This document shows, one piece after another, positions 60,322 to 64,000 of a DNA stretch of 64,000 bases. The notes below the pieces were generated by a model. It worked only from the letters and a program-made list of their open reading frames with translations, was not told the origin of the DNA and did no database searches. The DNA lies in contig JALAHT010000001.1 of the NCBI GenBank assembly GCA_025384855.1, positions 749,064 to 813,063 on the forward strand, given 5' to 3'. Both the position numbers and the translations under genes were made by a program. The stretch's first letter is position 1. The number at the start of each line of letters is the position of its first letter. This stretch comes from Luteirhabdus salina (lineage in GTDB: Bacteria > Bacteroidota > Bacteroidia > Flavobacteriales > Flavobacteriaceae).

Positions 60322-61374
60322 TTAATTAATAGCCTTGACAACAGCCTTAGGAGCTTCTTTCTTAGATCCGTCAAAACCTTCTACGCCTCCAACAGTGGTA
60401 TACTTCATTACGTAGCGTTTATCGGGAAAAATACGCTGATACGCACTCTGACACATTAAGGTTGCTTCATGAAAGCCACATAAAATCAATTTCAATTTAC
60501 CAGGATAGGTATTCACATCGCCAATGGCATAGATCCCGGGAATATTGGTCTGATAATCCAAAGTATTATCAACCTTAATGGCATTCTTTTCAATTTCGAG
60601 TCCCCAATCGGCAATCGGCCCAAGTTTTGGCGCCAATCCGAATAGCGGCACAAAATGATCGCACTCCCGATTAAAGACATCGGCACCACGCTTAATGGAT
60701 ACGCTTTCGACGCTTCCGTTACCGTTTATATCAACAACCTCAGCTGGAGTGATCAATTCTATTTTTCCAAGGTTCTTTAATTCCTGAACCTTCTCAACAC
60801 TGTCTAGCGCTCCACGGAATTCATTTCTTCGGTGTACCAAGGTCACGCTATTCGCCACATCGGCAAGGAAGATACTCCAGTCTAATGCAGAATCGCCTCC
60901 TCCGGCAATCACCACATCTTTATCGCGATACAATTCTGGATCACGAATTACGTATTCCACGCCCTTATCTTCAAAATCAACGATATTGGTAATAGGGGGT
61001 TTTCGCGGCTCGAAGCTTCCCAATCCACCTGCGATAGCCACTACAGGCGCTTGATGTTTTGTTCCTTTATTGGTGGTTACGATAAACGATCCATCGTCTT
61101 GATTTTCAATGGTTTCGGCCCGTTCTCCCAAGGTGAAGCCAGGTTGAAACGGTTCGATTTGCTTCATTAAATTCTTCACTAAATCGCCTGCAAGGATTTC
61201 AGGATAGGCAGGGATGTCATAAATAGGCTTTTTGGGATAGATTTCGGCGCATTGGCCACCGGGCTGTGCCAGGGCATCGATTAAATGGCATTTTAACTTC
61301 AACAATCCGGCTTCAAAAACGGTAAAAAGCCCTGTTGGGCCCGCACCGATTATCAAAATATCTGTTTGTATCAT
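60322..61374 (-). CDS. Ferredoxin--NADP reductase, thioredoxin-reductase-like
   Basis: The 350-residue flavoenzyme has two dinucleotide sites: the FAD site IIGAGPTGLFTVFEAGLL and the NADPH site VVIAGGGDSALDWSIFLA. LAQPGGQCAEIYPKKPIYDIPAYPE is diagnostic of the YumC-type family, which lacks the CXXC redox pair of thioredoxin reductase. GIYAIGDVNTYPGKLKLI is the C-terminal FAD segment. It probably reduces the ferredoxin encoded 82 bp downstream. Confidence 0.94.
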   Translation of the reverse strand: MIQTDILIIGAGPTGLFTVFEAGLLKLKCHLIDALAQPGGQCAEIYPKKPIYDIPAYPEILAGDLVKNLMKQIEPFQPGFTLGERAETIENQDDGSFIVTTNKGTKHQAPVVAIAGGLGSFEPRKPPITNIVDFEDKGVEYVIRDPELYRDKDVVIAGGGDSALDWSIFLADVANSVTLVHRRNEFRGALDSVEKVQELKNLGKIELITPAEVVDINGNGSVESVSIKRGADVFNRECDHFVPLFGLAPKLGPIADWGLEIEKNAIKVDNTLDYQTNIPGIYAIGDVNTYPGKLKLILCGFHEATLMCQSAYQRIFPDKRYVMKYTTVGGVEGFDGSKKEAPKAVVKAIN

Positions 61375-61461
61375 AGAAAATTCCCTGATTAATAGGGTTT
61401 TATTTCAGTGTTCATCAAAAGTAGGTCACTCCTGATTTTCAGAAAATGACCGTAGTCATAT

Positions 61462-61701
61462 TTAGGCGACGTTTACCACTTCCTGAATTTGCGGCGCATG
61501 CTTTTTGATTGTCATTTCCACACCGCTTTTTAAAGTCATTTGGTTTACGCTACACCCTACACAAGCACCTTCTAACCGAACGGTTACTTTGGTACCCTCA
61601 TCGATAGAGACCAGCGAAATGTCGCCTCCATCACTTTGCAAAAACGGTCGGATTTCTTCCAAGGCCGCTTCTACTTTCGTATGTAATTCTGTGTTGCTCA
61701 T
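61462..61701 (-). CDS. NifU C-terminal-type Fe-S scaffold protein
   Basis: The 79-residue protein carries or transfers Fe-S clusters, with the cysteine pair in LEGACVGCSVNQMTL. FLQSDGGDISLVSID is the characteristic N-terminal segment. The start is ATG 61701 (MSNTELHTKV), 1 bp after the stop of the Mrp gene, which shows tight coupling. The partner Mrp ATPase is a cluster carrier of the same pathway. Confidence 0.93.
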   Translation of the reverse strand: MSNTELHTKVEAALEEIRPFLQSDGGDISLVSIDEGTKVTVRLEGACVGCSVNQMTLKSGVEMTIKKHAPQIQEVVNVA

Positions 61702-61702
61702 A

Positions 61703-62839
61703 TTATTTCTTGACGGCACTACAACCCGCCATAGTGGTTATTTTTATCGCTTCGGTTGGAGGCAAGGTTTCATTTCTTCGAACAGTTTCCTCCACCACCT
61801 TTTTGGTCACTTCCTCAAAAGCCTCCTCGGTTGGCGTCGCCGTTTGCATGGCTGCAGGTCGGCCCACATCACCAGCTTCGCGGATACCCTGTACCAATGG
61901 GATTTCACCCAAGAAAGGAATATCCAAATCTTCCGCTAAATTCTTGGCTCCTTCCTGACCGAAAATATAGTATTTATTATCCGGTAATTCCTCAGGCGTA
62001 AAATACGCCATGTTTTCAATGATTCCCAAGACCGGCACCTGAATATTTTCCTGTTGGAACATAGCCACACCTTTTCGCGCATCGGCCAAGGCAACGTTCT
62101 GTGGTGTACTTACCACAACGGAACCTGTAATCGGCAAGGATTGCATAATGCTAAGGTGAATATCGCCCGTTCCTGGAGGAAGATCGACCAACAAAAAGTC
62201 GAGTTCACCCCAAGCTGCATCAAAAATAAGCTGATTGAGTGCTTTTGCCGCCATCGGACCTCTCCAAATGACCGCTTGATCGGGTTTGGTGAAAAAGCCA
62301 ATGGAAAGTACTTTCACGCCATAATTTTCAATAGGCTTCATCTTACTCTTTCCATCTACCTGAACCGAGAGTGGCTTTTCATTATATACGTCAAACATCA
62401 TTGGGATGGATGGCCCGTAAATATCGGCATCCAACACCCCCACCTTAAAGCCCATTTTTGAAAGCGTTACCGCCATATTTGCCGTTACGGTAGACTTTCC
62501 GACGCCTCCTTTTCCGGAAGCGACTGCAATAATATTCTGAATGCCGGGAATCGGTTTTCCTTTAATTAGGTTCGGATTTTTCTTGGAAGGCGCTTCTATC
62601 TTTATATTAACCTTTACTTCAGCATCGTTGGACACCTTTTCAGCAATGGCTTTCTTGATGTCTTCCTCTGCACGCTTTTTAATATGCATGGCAGGTGTGG
62701 AAAGCACCAAATCGATGATCACTTCATCTGCGAACGTTACGATGTTTCGAACGGCGCCACTTTCAACCATATTTTTGCCTTCACCAGCAATACTGATGGT
62801 TTCAAGGGCATTCGATATATCTTGTTTGGAAAATTTCAT
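61703..62839 (-). CDS. Mrp/NBP35 family Fe-S carrier ATPase
   Basis: The 378-residue protein has an N-terminal MIP18 (DUF59) domain (to about 85) and a ParA-like ATPase with a deviant Walker A (ASGKGGVGKSTVTANMA, residues 107-122). GVLDADIYGPSIPMMF and LVDLPPGTGDIHL are the switch motifs. The CXXC pair that holds a bridging cluster in typical Mrp/ApbC is not at its expected place (ENMAYFTPEELPDNKYYIFG); only a single Cys near the end (MAGCSAVKK) is seen. The NifU-type gene follows. Confidence 0.92.
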   Translation of the reverse strand: MKFSKQDISNALETISIAGEGKNMVESGAVRNIVTFADEVIIDLVLSTPAMHIKKRAEEDIKKAIAEKVSNDAEVKVNIKIEAPSKKNPNLIKGKPIPGIQNIIAVASGKGGVGKSTVTANMAVTLSKMGFKVGVLDADIYGPSIPMMFDVYNEKPLSVQVDGKSKMKPIENYGVKVLSIGFFTKPDQAVIWRGPMAAKALNQLIFDAAWGELDFLLVDLPPGTGDIHLSIMQSLPITGSVVVSTPQNVALADARKGVAMFQQENIQVPVLGIIENMAYFTPEELPDNKYYIFGQEGAKNLAEDLDIPFLGEIPLVQGIREAGDVGRPAAMQTATPTEEAFEEVTKKVVEETVRRNETLPPTEAIKITTMAGCSAVKK

Positions 62840-62962
62840 ATAGGGCTACAACTTAGAATCATTCTAAATGCAAATATACAGTTTATGCCTTGGATTAGAA
62901 AAGTCTACGATTGTTTCCGTCTATCGATTGATAAGGGAATTTCGAGACGATTTCAACATAAA

Positions 62963-62989
62963 AAAACCCAGCCATAATAGCTGGGTTTT
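62963..62989 (-). terminator. Terminator of sdhB
   Basis: AAAACCCAGC and GCTGGGTTTT form a perfect 10-bp stem with loop CATAATA, 22 nt past the sdhB stop; the minus strand continues TTTATG. Confidence 0.82.
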
Positions 62990-63010
62990 CTTGTTTATGT
63001 GTTTTTATAA

Positions 63011-63757
63011 TTAACTTTCTACACTCGCCTTTAAATACTCACGGTTGATACGGGCGATATTTTCAAGTGAAATATCCTTCGGGCATTCGATATAGCAGGC
63101 TCCAGTATTACTACAACCTCCAAACCCTTCTTTGTCCATTTGCTCGACCATATTCATAACACGACGGCTCGCTTCTACTTCACCTTGTGGCAATAAAGCA
63201 AACTGGCTCACCTTTGCAGAAGTGAAGAGCATCGCACTTGCATTTACACAAGCGGCAACACAGGCACCACAACCAATACAGGTAGCTGAGTTGAAGGCTT
63301 CGTCTGCATTTTCCTTCTCAACGGGAATAGAGTTCGCATCGATGGTATTTCCAGAAGTATTTACAGAAATATAACCGCCTGCTTGTTGGATACGGTCGAA
63401 TGCACTGCGATCTACCACCAAATCCTTGATGACTGGGAAAGCGGTGGCACGGAATGGTTCAATTACAATCGTATCGCCATCGTTGAAACTACGCATGTGC
63501 AATTGGCAGGTAGTAATATGACGTTTCGGTCCGTGTGGTCGTCCGTTAATCTGAAGATTACAGCTTCCGCAGATTCCTTCACGACAGTCATGATCGAACT
63601 CTACTGGCTCTTCTCCTTTATCGATTAGACCGGCATTTAGCACATCCAACATCTCCAAAAAGGACATATCGCCATCGACATCCTCAACATTATAATTCTT
63701 AAAAGCACCTTTTGCGCTGGCGTTTTTTTGCCGCCATATTTTAAGTGTAAGCTTCAT
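63011..63757 (-). CDS. sdhB: Succinate dehydrogenase / fumarate reductase iron-sulfur subunit
   Basis: The 248-residue subunit carries the three Fe-S clusters that pass electrons from the flavoprotein to quinone. The [2Fe-2S] site is [15 protein letters not shown] with a distal Cys in ITTCQ, the [4Fe-4S] site is [12 protein letters not shown], and the [3Fe-4S] site is [15 protein letters not shown]. No sdhA is seen in the window; the gene just upstream is a partial four-helix-bundle gene, so sdhA may lie beyond it. Confidence 0.95.
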   Translation of the reverse strand: MKLTLKIWRQKNASAKGAFKNYNVEDVDGDMSFLEMLDVLNAGLIDKGEEPVEFDHDCREGICGSCNLQINGRPHGPKRHITTCQLHMRSFNDGDTIVIEPFRATAFPVIKDLVVDRSAFDRIQQAGGYISVNTSGNTIDANSIPVEKENADEAFNSATCIGCGACVAACVNASAMLFTSAKVSQFALLPQGEVEASRRVMNMVEQMDKEGFGGCSNTGACYIECPKDISLENIARINREYLKASVES

Positions 63758-63782
63758 GGTATAACAAGTTATTTGTTAAAAG

Positions 63783-64000
63783 TTAGTGGTTGGCTTTTGC
63801 CTTCTTAAGGTAATTGATATATCCATTTAAGATAGCAACACAACCAGTAACTCGTTTCCTCATTTTGTGATACACCTCTTCAGAAATATACTTTTCATCT
63901 AAGGCTACAATCAATTGGTCCTGTAATTCGTATAAAGATCCTCTCGAAATACGACAGAACTGTATATTTTCTTGATAATGAAATCGGCCATATCCTTCAG
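63783..64000 (-). CDS. Four-helix-bundle protein, 23S rRNA intervening-sequence type (partial, N-terminus outside window)
   Basis: I translated the minus strand from the window edge to the TAA at 63783. The 72 visible residues (EGYGRFHYQENIQFCRISRGS, LYELQDQLIVALDEKYISEE, VYHKMRKRVTGCVAILNGYI) match the C-terminal part of the S23/IVP-type four-helix-bundle family (about 120 residues). The first half is beyond the window. Its function is unknown. It sits 25 bp before sdhB on the same strand. Confidence 0.82.
   Translation of the reverse strand, partial: EGYGRFHYQENIQFCRISRGSLYELQDQLIVALDEKYISEEVYHKMRKRVTGCVAILNGYINYLKKAKANH

Overview
This window looks like a chromosomal segment of a member of the Flavobacteriaceae (Bacteroidota). 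The evidence is direct: three proteins end in type IX secretion (T9SS) C-terminal sorting domains, many genes are preceded by the Bacteroidota -7 element TAnnTTTG, ribosome binding sites are weak, and several gene orders and protein architectures are typical of the group (prs-rplY-pth, DnaE with an N-terminal exonuclease, S16 with a long tail, M56/BlaI pairs with TonB-like domains, Mrp-NifU). Most of the window is ordinary core genome; accessory parts are short.

Layout. 1-7.3 kb: class Ia ribonucleotide reductase (nrdA partial, nrdB), a lipoprotein, a DUF3109 protein, a MarC-type membrane protein, a CtpA-type S41 protease, dCMP deaminase and a HupE/UreJ-type membrane protein. 7.4-9.3 kb: two tandem T9SS cargo proteins, a truncated GIY-YIG gene and tRNA-Leu(CAA). 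9.4-18.2 kb: prs, rplY, pth, ribF, an HTTM membrane protein, serS, ruvC, and a flippase-like membrane protein coupled to a GT2 glycosyltransferase. 18.2-25 kb: a secreted protein, a TonB-like lipoprotein, and a tightly coupled six-gene minus-strand operon (alpha/beta hydrolase, two NTF2-like proteins, BlaI repressor, BlaR1-like M56 metalloprotease with a TonB-like tail, TPR protein) whose promoter carries two tandem AACTAA/TTAGTT dyads shared with a divergent DUF456 gene. 25-31.4 kb: nitroreductase, then a TetR-ABC-HlyD-TolC exporter operon whose ABC ATPase is degenerate. 31.4-38.9 kb: secreted or envelope proteins (diheme cytochrome c peroxidase, PhoX-type phosphatase with T9SS tail, c-type cytochrome/VCBS lipoprotein), a cysteine-less thioredoxin-like protein and a metallophosphoesterase. 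39-44.9 kb: a candidate small RNA, small secreted proteins, a cold-shock protein with a long leader, tRNA-Asp, DUF58 protein, a divergent ClpP, TrxA and a bestrophin. 45.1-48.1 kb: an AT-rich Sau3AI-like (predicted GATC) restriction-modification module with a small accessory gene. 48.1-57.4 kb: dnaE, a DUF2383 four-helix protein, a two-domain lipoprotein, the rpsP-rimM-trmN operon and a glutaryl-CoA-dehydrogenase-like enzyme. 57.5-64 kb: DUF3050 protein, metallophosphoesterase, SGNH lipase, an Fe-S group (ferredoxin, ferredoxin reductase, NifU-type, Mrp), sdhB and a partial four-helix-bundle (23S IVP-type) gene.

The parts most worth a second look are the BlaI/BlaR1-type regulon that contains no beta-lactamase, the exporter ATPase that has lost its signature motif, the candidate small RNA at about 39.1 kb, the restriction-modification island between trxA and dnaE, and a family of small hairpin repeats whose stems differ by compensating changes. 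Assignments come from reading the sequence and recalling families; no database search was possible.
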